Positions 35,137 through 46,343 of a DNA stretch of 64,000 nucleotides are shown here, piece by piece. The stretch's first letter is position 1. Each line of letters begins with the position of its first letter. Source of the stretch: Multifurca ochricompacta (Eukaryota > Basidiomycota > Agaricomycetes > Russulales > Russulaceae); the NCBI GenBank assembly GCA_022496185.1, contig WTXG01000055.1, positions 124,001 through 188,000 of the forward strand, given 5' to 3'. The notes below the pieces were generated by a model. The model was not told the origin of the DNA. It worked only from the letters and a program-made list of their open reading frames with translations, and did not search any database. The translations under genes were made by a program, and so were the position numbers.

Positions 35137-38100
35137 CAATTGCTACCAGTTCCTTTGGCCGGAAGAGCTGAAACTATTGCAACACATCCTCAAAATCAAT
35201 GAACTCAGGCTAGCCTGGACCGAGGATGAAAAAGGGAGATTTCGCAAAGACTACTTTACTCCAGTTAAGATCCCTGTTATTGAGCACATTCCTTGGGTGC
35301 ACCGCAACATCCCTATTCCTTCTGGCATCATCGAAGAAGTCATCCAGATATTCAAAGACAAATTTGCAGCTGGAGTTTATGAACATTCCGACACGTCATA
35401 CAGATCCAGATGGTTTTGCATCAAAAAGAAAAGCAGGGCCCTTCGGCTAGTACATGACCTTCAACCCCTCAACGCAGTCACTATTCGCAACTCGGGAGTT
35501 CCACCTCTAGCTGACCAGTTGATAGAAGCTATGGCTGGAAGGTCTTGCTATACCATGCTTGATCTCTTTGTTGGCTACGATCACTGAACATTGGACATCT
35601 CTTCGCGCGACCTCACCACCATCCAGTCACCAATCGGCACCATCTGTCTTACTTGTCTTCCTCAGGGCTGGACCAATGCGATCGCCATATTCCACGAAGA
35701 TGTCAAATTCCTCCTCAAGCCCGAAATTCCCAACGTTGCCTGGCCCTTCATGGATGATTGCAGCATCAAAGGACCGCCCACCCATTATGAAACCCTCAAC
35801 AACAACTACGAGACGATGCCCGGAAATGACGGGATACAAAGGTTCATTTGGGAACACCTCAATGACATGCACCGCATCCTTCATCGCCTTCACTGCGCAG
35901 GCTCAACTGTTTCAGCTCAAAAGCTTTTTATTGCCATTCCGGAAGTTGTCATCTTAGGTCACAAATGCACTTATGAAGGCCGTGTTCCAGATGACTCCAA
36001 AATTGCCAAGATCCACGATTGGCCACCATGCAAATGCACCACTGATGTTCGTGCCTTCTTAGGTATCACCGGTTACATGTGAGTCTGGATCAAGAACTAC
36101 TCCTCCATCGCAAGACCCCTAGTTGACCTTACACGCAAAGGACAAGCTTTCTCATGGGACGAACAACATGCTCAAGCCATGCAAACTCTCAAGGACGCAA
36201 TCATCCATTCCCCAGCCCTCATCTCTATTGATTACTCTTCTGATCACAATGTTTACCTTGCTATTGACTCATCTTGGCATGGTGTAGGCTGGATTCTCTC
36301 TCAGGACTGTACTGACAGCAAGCGTCGCCCTGCTCGGTTTGGCTCTATTTCATGGAACAAACGGGAATCTTGGTACTCTCAAGCGAAGCTCGAACTATAT
36401 GGGCTTTTCCGAACCCTTCGTGCCCTTCGCCTTTATCTCGTCGGCATTCGAAATCTGGTAGTAGAAATGGATGCTCAATTCATCAAAGGTATGATTGCCA
36501 ACCCCAACATTCAACCCAACACCGCCATCAACAGGTGGATCGCCACCATCCTCCTCTTCAACTTCAAATTAGTCCATGTCCCGGCTCAGAAACACCGTGG
36601 TCCCGATGGCTTATCAAGATGCGAACCGGCAGAAGGAGAAGATGTAGAAGAAGAAGACCCTGAAGATTGGATCAACAACACACTCTGTCTTGGTATCTGG
36701 ATGACCACTTGGGCTAATAGACTGCAGACTTGTCTAGGCAATCCCCCAACCTTGGTACTCAATGCAAGCGCACGCTCTCCCATTCCATCTCCCGACATTC
36801 CTACTTCTGTTCAATCCCTAGATGCTGACGCCAATATGCTTCGGATTCAACAATACTTGGCAACCTTCAAGCTACCAGATGGACTCGATAATCGTAATTC
36901 CAAGAAGCTTTTGAAGAAGACACGCAAGTTCTTTCTGCTCGACGGACGACTCTGGTGACACAATAGTCTTGGATGCCATCAACTCTACATCCCCCCTTCA
37001 CAACGCCTCTCAATCGTTCGTGCAGCACATGACGACTTAGGACACAAGGGTATTTATTCAACAAGACGATTCCTCACTGACCGCTTCTGGTGGCCCTCTC
37101 TCGATACCAATGTCAAATGGTTCATCAAGACATGTCATGACTGCCAGCTCCATCAAGAAACTAAAGTCAGAATCCCTCCCACCGTCACGCCTCCAGCTCC
37201 ACTCTTCTGAAAGGCGTACATCGACACCATGCATATGCCTTCCGCCGGCAGATTCCATTACATCGTTCAGGCTCGTTGCTCACTCACCGCTTGGCCGGAA
37301 TGGCGTGCTCTTCGGACCAAGACAGGTCGCACCCTTGGCAGTTTCATATTCGAAGACATCCTGTGCCGATGGGGTGCTGTCGAAGAAATCATTACCAACA
37401 ATGGCACACCTTTTGTCATGGCATTAGACTGGCTGGCTAGCAAGTTTGGTATCAAGCACATCAGAATTTCGGCTTACAACTCTCGCGCCAACGGTATCGT
37501 CGAATGACAACATCGCACTATCCAGGAGTCAATCGTCAAAACATGCAAAGGCGACATCTCCAAGTGGCCAATAGTGGCGCCACACGTTTTCTGGGCAGAC
37601 AGAGCAACTATCCGCAAATCCACCGGATTCTCCCTGTTTTATATGGCTCATGGAGTGGAACCCCTTCTCCCTTTCAATATCATCCTCGCAACCTTCCTCG
37701 TCCCCGATCTCACTCACCCCATGGCAACTTCCGACCTTATCTCAATCCGCGCATGACAGCTCCAGTCCCGAGAAGAAGACCTCGCCAGTATACGAACCAA
37801 CATCCTTAAAAGTTGTTTTGTGTCCGCTAGAGAGTTTGAGCGCCAGCACGCTCACACCATCAAGACCATCTCCTTTAGTCCAGGAGATTTGGTCTTGGTT
37901 CGAAACTCAGCAGGCGCAAACGATTTTTCGCACAAACACAAGCCTCATTACTTTGGGCCAATGGTCGTGGTTCATGGGTCTCGCAATGGAGCCTTTCGTC
38001 TAGCAGAACTTGATGGTGCTATTTCAAGACTTCGCTACACTGCCTTTTGTCTTGTTCCATATCATTCTCGGTCGCACTCTAACATTCCACTTGATGACCT

Positions 38101-38164
38101 CCTCAGCCCAGAGGACCTCGCAGCATTCGAAGAAGACTCCACTTTCGATGATAAAGAAGCTTGA
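35137..38164 (+). pseudogene. G2 pol: RT, RNase H, integrase
   Basis: Belongs to the Agaricomycete gypsy group with long polyproteins. In one frame: RT (FCIKKKSRALRLVHDLQPLN, YTMLDLFVGYDH, FMDDCSIKGP), RNase H (YLAIDSSWHGVGWIL, KLELYGLFRTLRALR, VEMDAQFIKGM), and integrase with zinc-binding H..H..CHDC, IDTMHMP, ITNNGTPF and ISAYNSRANGIVE. The second catalytic Asp of integrase is Asn here (AAC, 37397-37399). In-frame TGA codons lie at 35585, 36080, 36956, 37208, 37505 and 37754; no TAA or TAG occurs. GYDH-stop-TLD and IVE-stop-QHRTI are places where I expect Arg. The frame ends with TGA at 38162-38164, 34 nt before the 3' LTR. Confidence 0.82.
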
Positions 38165-38198
38165 CCGGGGACGGTCAAAATTTGAACCCCCCGGGAGA

Positions 38199-38850
38199 TG
38201 TAAGGATGGCTCAGGCATTGGACGCGAAACCTCCGGTCATCACCACTTCTGGCAGGACCCGTTTGCTCTCATTCTTCCATACTATACTGTCAATAAATTT
38301 TCTAACATTTGCCTGACTTTAGTTTCAGACAGACTCTGACACCGGTGCAAAGCATGATTGATCTATGGTACAAGTAATTTTACTTAGCATATTACAGGGA
38401 TTGTGCGCGTTCTGGGCCGCCTGCCTATTCTTTTCTGTACACCCAGCTACCTGGTTTCTCCCTTACTCCCTTTTACTTATTCCACTTTCGTTCACCCCAC
38501 ATGGCTTCACCTCTGTTTATTTTCTAAAACTTTCCTTCAGCTAGGTCTCTCCACAAGTATATAAAGGTACATACAATGCTTGTAGTAGACGAGCCAGTGA
38601 ACAAGCAACCTAGGAATCTCTCTCTCTCTCTCTTTTCTCTTCTTGTGTGCTAAAGAACCTCAACATCGTCCAGCGCAAGGTCAAACGGAACCAGCAAGTA
38701 CGTATTTGCAAGTTCAAAAAGTACAACGACATCTCTCCTTTGACATCAAAGTTATCCTGGGTTTCTTCCTTCCTCCTCTCTCCTCTGTCTCTCTCTCTCC
38801 TCTCGGGAAATGCGCTTTGCCTCTTACTCACTGTGGACCACGTCCGTACA
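38199..38850 (+). repeat. G2 3' LTR
   Basis: 652 bp, the same length as the 5' copy, and it ends CGTCCGTACA directly before TSD GTAC at 38851-38854. Confidence 0.9.
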
Positions 38851-39295
38851 GTACCAAAAGTACTTGAGAGGGTCGAGTCAAAGCTTTCAAAGGGAAGTCC
38901 AGAAGACAAGCACTGATGTATTCAATAAGTCGAGTCTGAGGTCTACATTGTAGTTACAGCAGACTTATATACGTAATTGAATGAGTGTCTAAAGATAAGA
39001 TATTGTAGAGTCATGTGGGCCCGAATATGCAAAAGCAGAGGGTGTAAAGCCTGGCTTCTGATAGGGTATTAAGTAAGTGTCCAGTCTTAGAGATAAGGGG
39101 ATAAGAGATAAAGGAAGGCATAAACAAATGTAAATAGCGAGTCAACATGTACAATGAGCAGTCACGGGGAAGGAAGCAGGGCACGTGATGGATCCCAGGA
39201 TGGGGATGTGATCAAGAAGTGGAGGGTAGGTGGAAGGGAAGGGTTCGCATTGGGGAGAGTGAAGAAAAGTGGGGTGCTAGGCCCTGGTTGTAACA
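38851..39295 (-). repeat. G3 3' LTR, proximal piece
   Basis: It matches 58786-59230. It begins with the right-hand GTAC copy made by G2 and ends GTTGTAACA. With 21502-21650 it rebuilds a 590-bp LTR. Confidence 0.92.
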
Positions 39296-39312
39296 TCACC
39301 CTCCTTTCTGGT
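39296..39312 (-). promoter_or_regulatory. G3 polypurine tract
   Basis: On the minus strand the sequence AGAAAGGAGGGTGA directly precedes the TGTTACAA start of the 3' LTR, where plus-strand DNA synthesis would be primed. Confidence 0.6.
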
Positions 39313-39863
39313 TCGAGCTGTCCCAGCTAGAAATGCGTACCATCATCATCCTGTACCAAGTCCACATAATCATCCGCCAAATTCCAATCTTCTGTGGTGT
39401 ACGTTTCGTCGGCTGCACATTGATGCATGTGCAAGAAGCCATATGGACCGCGTTGTCCACACTGGGGGCACATGTCGTAGACTGGGCAATCGAGTTCACA
39501 ATGTCCTGCATTATGACGCAGGCATTTACCACACCACCCCAAAGGGTTAACGATCATTGGGGCGACACCCATATGGCGGAAGATGCAGAAGTGACTCCAA
39601 TGTAAATTGCTTCGGCAGTGATGGCACCACTTGTGGTTGAGTGGGCAGTTCCAACTGATGTGATACTTGCTATCACATCGCCAGCACATCTCTCCTCAGG
39701 GGTTTTCATGCATTCATGGCATCTCGAATCGATTCGGCAGCAGTTGTGGTGCAGCCCCTAGTGATCGTGGTGGGAGGGGTCGCGCATAAGTGTCTGCATA
39801 CCTCTCAGCAATTGTTTGGTATGCATCCCCTATCTCTAGCCTTTTCCGGATCTCTGTTAACTC

Positions 39864-40357
39864 TGATGAACAGGCATGTGCGCGCAGTGATACTGACTGT
39901 GGTTAGCGTGTAAGGCTAAAAGACAAGTTAGACTTCAGAGGAGAAGAAAACTCTATTACTATACTACTGACCTAAAAGACAAGTTAGCTACAGAGAGCAG
40001 TTAGTCAAAGGTATAAGTAGGAAGTAATGTAGAAGGGACTTACACTTCAGAGGAGAAGAAAACTCTGAAGTGTAAGAGACGAAATAGACCTCCTTATATA
40101 TGTCTAAAGGATGGTCTGTGCGCAATGGAATGCGCTAGAATATACTACTGAGGGACAAAGGCCATTGGCCAGTGAGATATCACATGCTACACAGGATTAC
40201 TAAGGTACATCAGTCAGCTGCTGCACATCGCGAGAAAGAAAGTAATAATGATATGGTAAAAAGTCCGAGACTCTGAATCTATATCTAATCTAATCTTGCA
40301 CAGCTTAGACCCTAACCCAGATGCCTGAAGCACCTCAAGACACATGCTGTGTCAACA
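39864..40357 (-). repeat. Copia A 3' LTR
   Basis: 494 bp; a purine-rich CATGGAGGGA directly precedes it on the minus strand (40358-40367). Confidence 0.92.
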
Positions 40358-40479
40358 TCCCTCCATGATTAAGGCATCAAGTCAAAAACGAGTTGAACGA
40401 GCATATCACCAGTTAAGAGGCATGAGAGTGAGTCAACAAGAGGAGAGGAGTGATCTGAAGTGTGTTATGCAAACTGAAA

Positions 40480-42006
40480 CGTGTTCAGTCACACACCTCT
40501 TGCATCACTCTCGAGGTCGACAATATGGACACTTCTTGTGCCACATTCGAGGTCAAGAATATGCTCATATAAGTCCTAGTCTAGTAACCATGTTTTCATG
40601 TGACGCTCTTGGTAGAGACTTTGTGAAGCCATCTGCCAGCATTTCACCAGTGGGAGTTCACACTAAATTGATTAGATGCGATTCAACATACTCCCTGATT
40701 GCATGGTACTTTATTGGTATGTGTTTTGACCGCCTTCCTGTGACAGGGTTTAATGCCAGATCTACGGCACCCTTATTGTCACAGTGGAGTTGTATGGGTG
40801 AAGTGACTTCATAACCCAATTCCTCCATAAATGTCCTATACCATGCAGCCTGATTGGAAGCCTCAGCTAGGCTCATGTATTCAGCTTCTGTGGTGGACTG
40901 TGCTACAGTCTTTTGCTTTCTAGAGCACCAGGATATGGCTCCATTTGCAAGTATATAGACGTAGCCTGAGGTGGAGTGGCAGTCCTCTTGATCTCCCCAT
41001 GAGGAATCTGCAAAGCCATGAAGGCCACTCTCTTTTTCCCTCCAGAATATCGCACCCTGTAGTTCATAGTAGTATTTAGGTACTTTAGAACATACTTTGC
41101 TAGGCGCAGATGATGTTGTGAAGGATTGGAAGCATATTGACTAAGGCGCGCAACAGCAAAGCTAATGTTGGGTCTGCTTCCAATCTGCACCCATAGCAGA
41201 GACCCCATTAACTGTTGATACTTCTTTATTTCTGAAGTAGATGCCTGGCCTTCAAACTTGACCAGATGTGCATCCGCGCCTGCTGGTAGGGGAGTGTATA
41301 CTGGATTGGAATCCCTCATCCCAAACTTCTCAAGAATAGATGAAACATAAGCTGCTTGATCAATTTCCAGCATCTTGTTAGGACGATCTCTGGTGATGTT
41401 AACACTGAGATATGACTGGATTTCTCCCAAGTCAGTCATCTCATATCAGTTAGATAGAGATTCCTTCAGCCATGTTATCTTATCTTTCAAAGATCCAAGT
41501 ATAGTGATGTCATCAACATAAAGAATGACGAAAAGTGAATCATCCCCCCCATGGTGATGATACACATATACTCCTGCATCAGAGTATGTCCGAGTAAAGC
41601 CCAATTCATTAAGAACTGCATGGAATTGTAGATTCCATGCTTGGGATGCTTGTTTGAGGCCATATAAAGCTTTTTGTAGCCTACAAACTTTGGACTCTTG
41701 TCCAGCAATGATGAAACCAACAGGTTGCTCCATATAAATCTCCTCATCCAAGTTGCCATGAAGGAATGCCGATTTGACATCCATCTGGTGGATTTCCCAA
41801 TCTTCTAGCACAGCTAACGCTAGCAATAAATGAAGTGATTCAAATCTGGTGACTGGGGAGAATGTTTCATCAAAGTCCACTCCTTCTATCTGAGTGAAAC
41901 CTTTTGCCACAAGCCTAGCACAAAACCGTCCATCTGGTTTCAGCTTAAAGACCCATTTTGATTTGACAGCCTTTCTTCCTTCAGGAAGATCCTCAAGGCG
42001 CCACAC
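40480..42006 (-). pseudogene. Copia A reverse transcriptase and RNase H
   Basis: The RT starts with [20 protein letters not shown], then [39 protein letters not shown] and the catalytic YVDDI. After TGA at 41446-41448 it runs on as YEMTDLGEIQSYL and LMGSLLWVQ, then RNase H (EASNQAAWYRTFMEELG, HCDNKGAVDLA, KHIPIKYHAIREYV). Breaks: a one-base loss in an A run at about 42,012-42,017, the TGA, and frame changes near 41,000-40,900. At the TGA position sibling B has CGA (47450-47452). Confidence 0.85.
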
Positions 42007-42008
42007 AT

Positions 42009-42555
42009 TTAATTTTTTAAGGCATCTATTTCATATTGACATGCCTCCAGCCACTCAGTGGAATTATCAGACTGCATAGCTTCCTGAAAAGTCAGGGGGT
42101 CTCTATAAGAGACTCCAGCGGCATTTAGCAGCTCCATAGTCCCAAGTCTGGATGAACCTTGCACAAACTCTGCATTATCCTCATTGTAGAATTGAGGATT
42201 CAGACGACATGATCGTTTTGGCATAACAGTATCAAGATCTAGATCTTCTTGTATGGCCACGGATCGTTGTTCAGAGCGTGGACTTTCCCTAGTAAAAACT
42301 GGTTGGGAAAGTTTGCCTCTAGCCTTTTTTGTTGACTTTCTTACAGCACAAGTTCTGGTGGGGAGATGGGAGGGTTCCATTATTTGGGATGGTGGTGTCT
42401 GATAAATAGTGTCTGTGTGTGTGTCTACTTCATTATCGGGTGTGGTAGGCTCAGGATTTATTTGAGGAGGCTCCACTACCTCCTGTTCCTCAACCTCGGT
42501 ATCCTTATACTCAGGATCCTGAGGAACTGTGGCTATTGCTGGTGAGGGTTGGACA
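42009..42555 (-). pseudogene. Copia A, linker between integrase and RT
   Basis: A proline- and acidic-rich linker with DPEYKDTEVEEQEVVEPP and RLNPQFYNEDNAEFVQGSSR. It is the direct continuation of the integrase frame: joining 49090 to 42555 and dropping one GGACA gives EEGSVQPSPAIATVPQD without a stop. Copy B carries the same linker at 46340-46963. Confidence 0.8.
42551..42555. repeat. TSD of copia B, left copy
   Basis: GGACA here and GGACA at 49085-49089. Confidence 0.9.
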
Positions 42556-43054
42556 TGTTGAACACAGGAGATGTTCGGTGATGCTTCAGGCATCAGGTGA
42601 TTAGATTAGCTACTTTGTAGATTAGATTAGATACCGGAGTTTCGGACTATTTACATTATCATTATTACTTTCTTTCTCACATTCCGCAGTAGCTGACTGA
42701 TGCACCATGTAACATGTGATTCCTGTAGTGGCCAATGGCCTTTCTCCCTCTATTTGTTGTTTGGACTTTGTCCGGCACTTGTGAACTTATTCCCAGTGCA
42801 CAGACCATCCCTTGGATAGTATATAAGGGTGTCTGTTTCGTCTCTTACACTTCAGAGTTTCTTCTACCTCTGAAGTGTAAGTCGTCCTCTCTACTATCAT
42901 CACTACCTTAGACTAACTCTGTATATAGAACTTGTCTTTCTAGGTGTGTAGTATAGTATAATAGAGTTTCTTCTACCTCTGAAGTAACTTGTCTTTCTAG
43001 CCTAACCCGCTAACTCTCTACAGTCAGTATGCTGCGTCACATGCCTGTTTTACA
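42556..43054 (+). repeat. Copia B 5' LTR
   Basis: 499 bp with a TATA-like GTATATAAGGG near 42,820 and a paired repeat around CACTTCAGAG/CTCTGAAGTG near 42,850-42,880. Confidence 0.92.
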
Positions 43055-43066
43055 GGTTATGGGCCC
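43055..43066 (+). promoter_or_regulatory. Copia B primer-binding site (initiator tRNA-Met half)
   Basis: GGTTATGGGCCC follows the 5' LTR directly. It is complementary to GGGCCCATAACC of the anticodon arm of initiator tRNA-Met, the primer site known for Drosophila copia, which uses a cleaved tRNA half. Confidence 0.8.
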
Positions 43067-43918
43067 TGAGCACGCTTTACTGATCTGTCACTTCCTTTGA
43101 TCAGTCCAACCTTCTTTCTTCAAGCTCACCAAGCTACAAGACCCCTTTCCCAATCAGTCTTCTTTGTGAGCTTTGATTCTCCCTCCTTTGCCCTTAACTG
43201 TCCACAAGGTGGTGCGCTTTATGTGCCCACCTTGATCTGTCTGGCTAGTCCCTCAGGGGATTCTTGCAAGAGGTGATGAGGGACCCTAAGCGGGTGAAAC
43301 ACCTTGAGTTCCTCATGTGCGCTCTAAGTAAATAGTATTCATAGTTGTAGCTGGGTTTTTGTCCCATCCATAGACTTAGTAGGCACCTTGCCCAGAAGGC
43401 TTGGAGCTATAGGTTCAGTCAATGCTTGGCTCGATCCGTAAGCCAGGTTTAGCGACCTGCAGGTAGAGTTTAGGGTCTAGAACAAGGCATGGGTAGTCAC
43501 TCCCATGACGCTTGGGCTCGATACAAGTAGGCTTGAACTACTATAGTATTTACACAGTAGCTAGAGGGTCTTGTCTCTGGGCAGAAGTACCCGCTGCTTT
43601 TATTGGGGGTCCGCCCCAACCAGAGGAGATCTAATAGTCTACTATAGTCATGGCCCCAATCATCTAGGGCTTAATCATGGACTCCACCACCAGCACTAGA
43701 GGAAGGGCTCTATACCCTTTGTCTCTAGTGGAACTTGCGGTTGGCTCCTCCATGACATGACTCCCCTTCTATTTACACAGTATCCGCCTGATGTGGCCTT
43801 GGGATCTGTTGTAGAATGGGGTTAGACAGCCTACTATACTACTTAGAAGTCACACATCAGAGGCAGGACTTTTTTAAGTTCTGAAGCATAGTGCCACAGA
43901 GTGGATGGGCCCTCTTAA
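43067..43918 (+). other. Copia B untranslated leader
   Basis: About 850 nt between the primer site and gag with no open frame. Copy A has the same leader at about 51,500-52,370 on the minus strand. Confidence 0.6.
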
Positions 43919-43984
43919 ATGAGACCTGGACAACTGGTTCTAACTGCTCCTTGGAACCAGGATCAAATTTTTAAATCATCTCAA

Positions 43985-44936
43985 ATGTCTTCCATCGTCT
44001 TTCCCCCCACCTTCAAGTTCGACAAACTTGATGGCTCCAACTGGCAGCAGTGGTCTGTGTCTTTCACAGCCCTGCTGAGGATCAACAGGATGAAGAGGCA
44101 CATCACTCATGATGCCCCTGAATTCCTAAACCCTCCCAAGCCAGAAGATGGAGAAAAGGATGACGAATATGCCAAGCGCTTCGCACTTTGGTCGGAGCCG
44201 ATGTACTTGGAGTGGAATAGAGTTGAGGAAGTCCTCATGGGAGTTCTGGTGATGGTCACATCGCCAGAAACATACTCCCAAATTGCCTCTGACAGAACTT
44301 ATCCGTCTGTCAATGCCAAGTATGAGCGTTTGGAATCGCTCTATGGCTCAGTAGGTAGCATGGCCACCTACAATTTGTGGTGTTCTGTGTCCTCCTTCCG
44401 CTTGGAGGAGGGCAAGCAATTCAGACCCCAGTTGCAGCATGTGTTGGATGTGAGGAGTACCCTCAAGGAAAATGGGATGGAGATCTCTGATCTCCAGATG
44501 AGCTTCATTTTGCTCCAATCCCTACCTCCATCCTACTCAGCCATTGCTGGCTCTATCCTGGCGTCAGGTCCCCTGACCGCCTTTCCCCTCAGGACCTAGT
44601 ACAAAGGTTCCTAAATGAGGAAAGCCGACTAGCCAGCCCCGCAGGAAGTGGTGTTGGGGCTGCCCTTAACAAGGCAGCCCATGTCAACAAAAACAAAAAC
44701 AAAAAAGTCAATTTATCACGCCACAACCTGCAGGTGCATCATCGTCCAATGATGTCACCTGCTTCTATTGCCAGAAGCCAGGCCACAAGGCTAATGAATG
44801 TCGGCAAAGGAAACAGGACAGAGCCAATGCTGATGCAGGCAAAAAGGGCAACAAGAGGAAGGGGCAAGGCCCCAGTGTACATAATAACTCCACACAAGTA
44901 GCTACCGTAGTTAATGGTAGTGGCAGAATACAGGAG
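43985..44936 (+). pseudogene. Copia B gag
   Basis: From ATG 43985 (MSSIVFPPTFKFDKLDGSNW; an upstream in-frame ATG at 43919 is possible). It has the copia gag pattern NWQQWSVSF, then YNLWCSVSSFRLEEGKQF. One base is missing near 44,565 relative to copy A, so the frame ends at 44599. A second loss near 44,708 restores the protease frame. The zinc knuckle CFYCQKPGHKANEC of copy A is present here near 44,760-44,800. CGA at 44626-44628 marks the place where copy A has TGA. Confidence 0.8.
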
Positions 44937-46343
44937 GTGCATGAGACACCTCGTATTTCACTTTATATGATGACCAAGCACACACAAGAAGTCGATGATG
45001 GCAGCAATCCTTGGATGATGGACAGTGGAGCCACCACTCACTTTACACCATACTTAGAAGATTTCTCTGAGTATTTCCCACACAAGGGACATCAGGTGAC
45101 AATCGGTGATGGCTCCGTAGTCCAAGTTGAAGGAACAGGCAAAGTCATACTCAAAACTTGTAATAATTATGAGTTGGAGCTAAACAATGTCTTTTACATG
45201 CCTGGCAGTGAGAGAATACTGTCAACAAGCTGCATCACAGACAAGGGTGGCTCAGTGGAATTTTCTCCATCTGAGGTCAAAATAAAGTACAATAATACAA
45301 TTATAGCGGAAGGTGTCAAGGCTATGGGACTCTATTGGGTCTTTGGGAAAACTATGCAGAATCTGAATACTGCTTCCCACAAATCTGCATCAAGTAGTCT
45401 TGACACCTGGCATTTGCGAATGGGTCATATGTCAAAAGAGGCCCTCAAAAGACATGCTCCTAAGGCTGTAAAAGGCCTTAGCATAGATAATAGCCAAGTG
45501 GAAGACAAGCTGTGTTATGGCTGTGAAATGGGAAAATCACACCGTCTTCCATTCCCTCCCTCTCAAAAGAGAGCTTCAGCACCTTTGGAAGTCATTCATA
45601 GTGACCTAGTTGGTCCTTTGCAATGTACTTCAATTCAAGGGAACCTATACTTCGCCACTTTCATAGACGACTTTAGCAGGACAGCTCTAGTTGTTGCTAT
45701 GAAAGCGAAAAGTGATTTCACATCGGTCTTCAGTAATATTAAGGCATTCTTGGAAAATAAAACAGACAAGAAAATAAAGACCTTACACACAGATCGAGGT
45801 GGCGAATTTGTTAATAGGGAGCTGAAGTCCATACTTGAGCAGGCTGGCATAGAGCATAAATTGACAATGCCATACTCCCCACAACAAAACAGAAGGGCTG
45901 AAAGGTTCAATAGAACCATCATGGAAAAAGCCACCAGTATGCTACATCATGCTGGTCTTTCCCTTGGTTTCTGGGAATGTGCAGTGCAAACAGCCTGTCA
46001 CATATACAATAGAACGCCAATCCGTTCAAATAAGTGGAGGACACCGCTTGAGCTTCTGGATGGGGACATTCCAGATGTCTCTTACTTTAAAATCTTTGGC
46101 TGCTTAGCCTACTATACTGTCCCAGAGGACAAAAGACGTAAACTGGATCACAAAGCCAGGGAGACAGTCTTTGTTGGGTATGCACCCCACTCAAAAGGAT
46201 ATCTTCTTTGGGATATGCATACTCGATCCTTCGTATTGTCAAGAGATGTGACATTTGATGAAGGGTCCTTCTCATCCAACCTTGCCAAGGACAGCAAGGG
46301 AAAGCAAAAGGAAACAGTTACACCTTTTGTATTAGAAAAGTGA
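44937..46343 (+). CDS. Copia B protease and integrase
   Basis: An uninterrupted 468-codon frame. Protease: WMMDSGATTHFTP (about 45,015). GAG-pre-integrase zinc-binding part: LDTWHLRMGHMSKEALKRH..CYGCEMGKSHR. Integrase core: HSDLVGPL (D), HTDRGGEF (D) and RRAERFNRTIMEKA (E); all three catalytic acids are present. It ends at TGA 46343 by a one-base change; the linker continues in another frame at 46340-46963. Cuts and joins element cDNA in the nucleus. Confidence 0.88.
   Translation: MHETPRISLYMMTKHTQEVDDGSNPWMMDSGATTHFTPYLEDFSEYFPHKGHQVTIGDGSVVQVEGTGKVILKTCNNYELELNNVFYMPGSERILSTSCITDKGGSVEFSPSEVKIKYNNTIIAEGVKAMGLYWVFGKTMQNLNTASHKSASSSLDTWHLRMGHMSKEALKRHAPKAVKGLSIDNSQVEDKLCYGCEMGKSHRLPFPPSQKRASAPLEVIHSDLVGPLQCTSIQGNLYFATFIDDFSRTALVVAMKAKSDFTSVFSNIKAFLENKTDKKIKTLHTDRGGEFVNRELKSILEQAGIEHKLTMPYSPQQNRRAERFNRTIMEKATSMLHHAGLSLGFWECAVQTACHIYNRTPIRSNKWRTPLELLDGDIPDVSYFKIFGCLAYYTVPEDKRRKLDHKARETVFVGYAPHSKGYLLWDMHTRSFVLSRDVTFDEGSFSSNLAKDSKGKQKETVTPFVLEK

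Larger units (their letters stand above)
21651..38850 (+). mobile_element. Ty3/gypsy retrotransposon G2 inside the G3 LTR
   Basis: LTRs 21651-22302 and 38199-38850 are both 652 bp and run TGTAAGGATGG..CGTCCGTACA. A 4-bp TSD GTAC lies at 21647-21650 and 38851-38854; the intact G3 LTR has a single GTAC at the matching place. The internal part encodes gag, an aspartic-protease-like domain, RT, RNase H and integrase, and is interrupted by solo LTRs X and Y. Sequence after the 5' LTR (TGGCTGCCCCAGTGAGG, from about 22305) is the likely primer-binding site; the tRNA was not identified. Confidence 0.9.

Noticed and set aside
38851..39295. A separate solo LTR beside G2
   Set aside because: It begins mid-LTR at the GTAC target and completes 21502-21650 to exactly 590 bp, so it is the other half of the G3 LTR.
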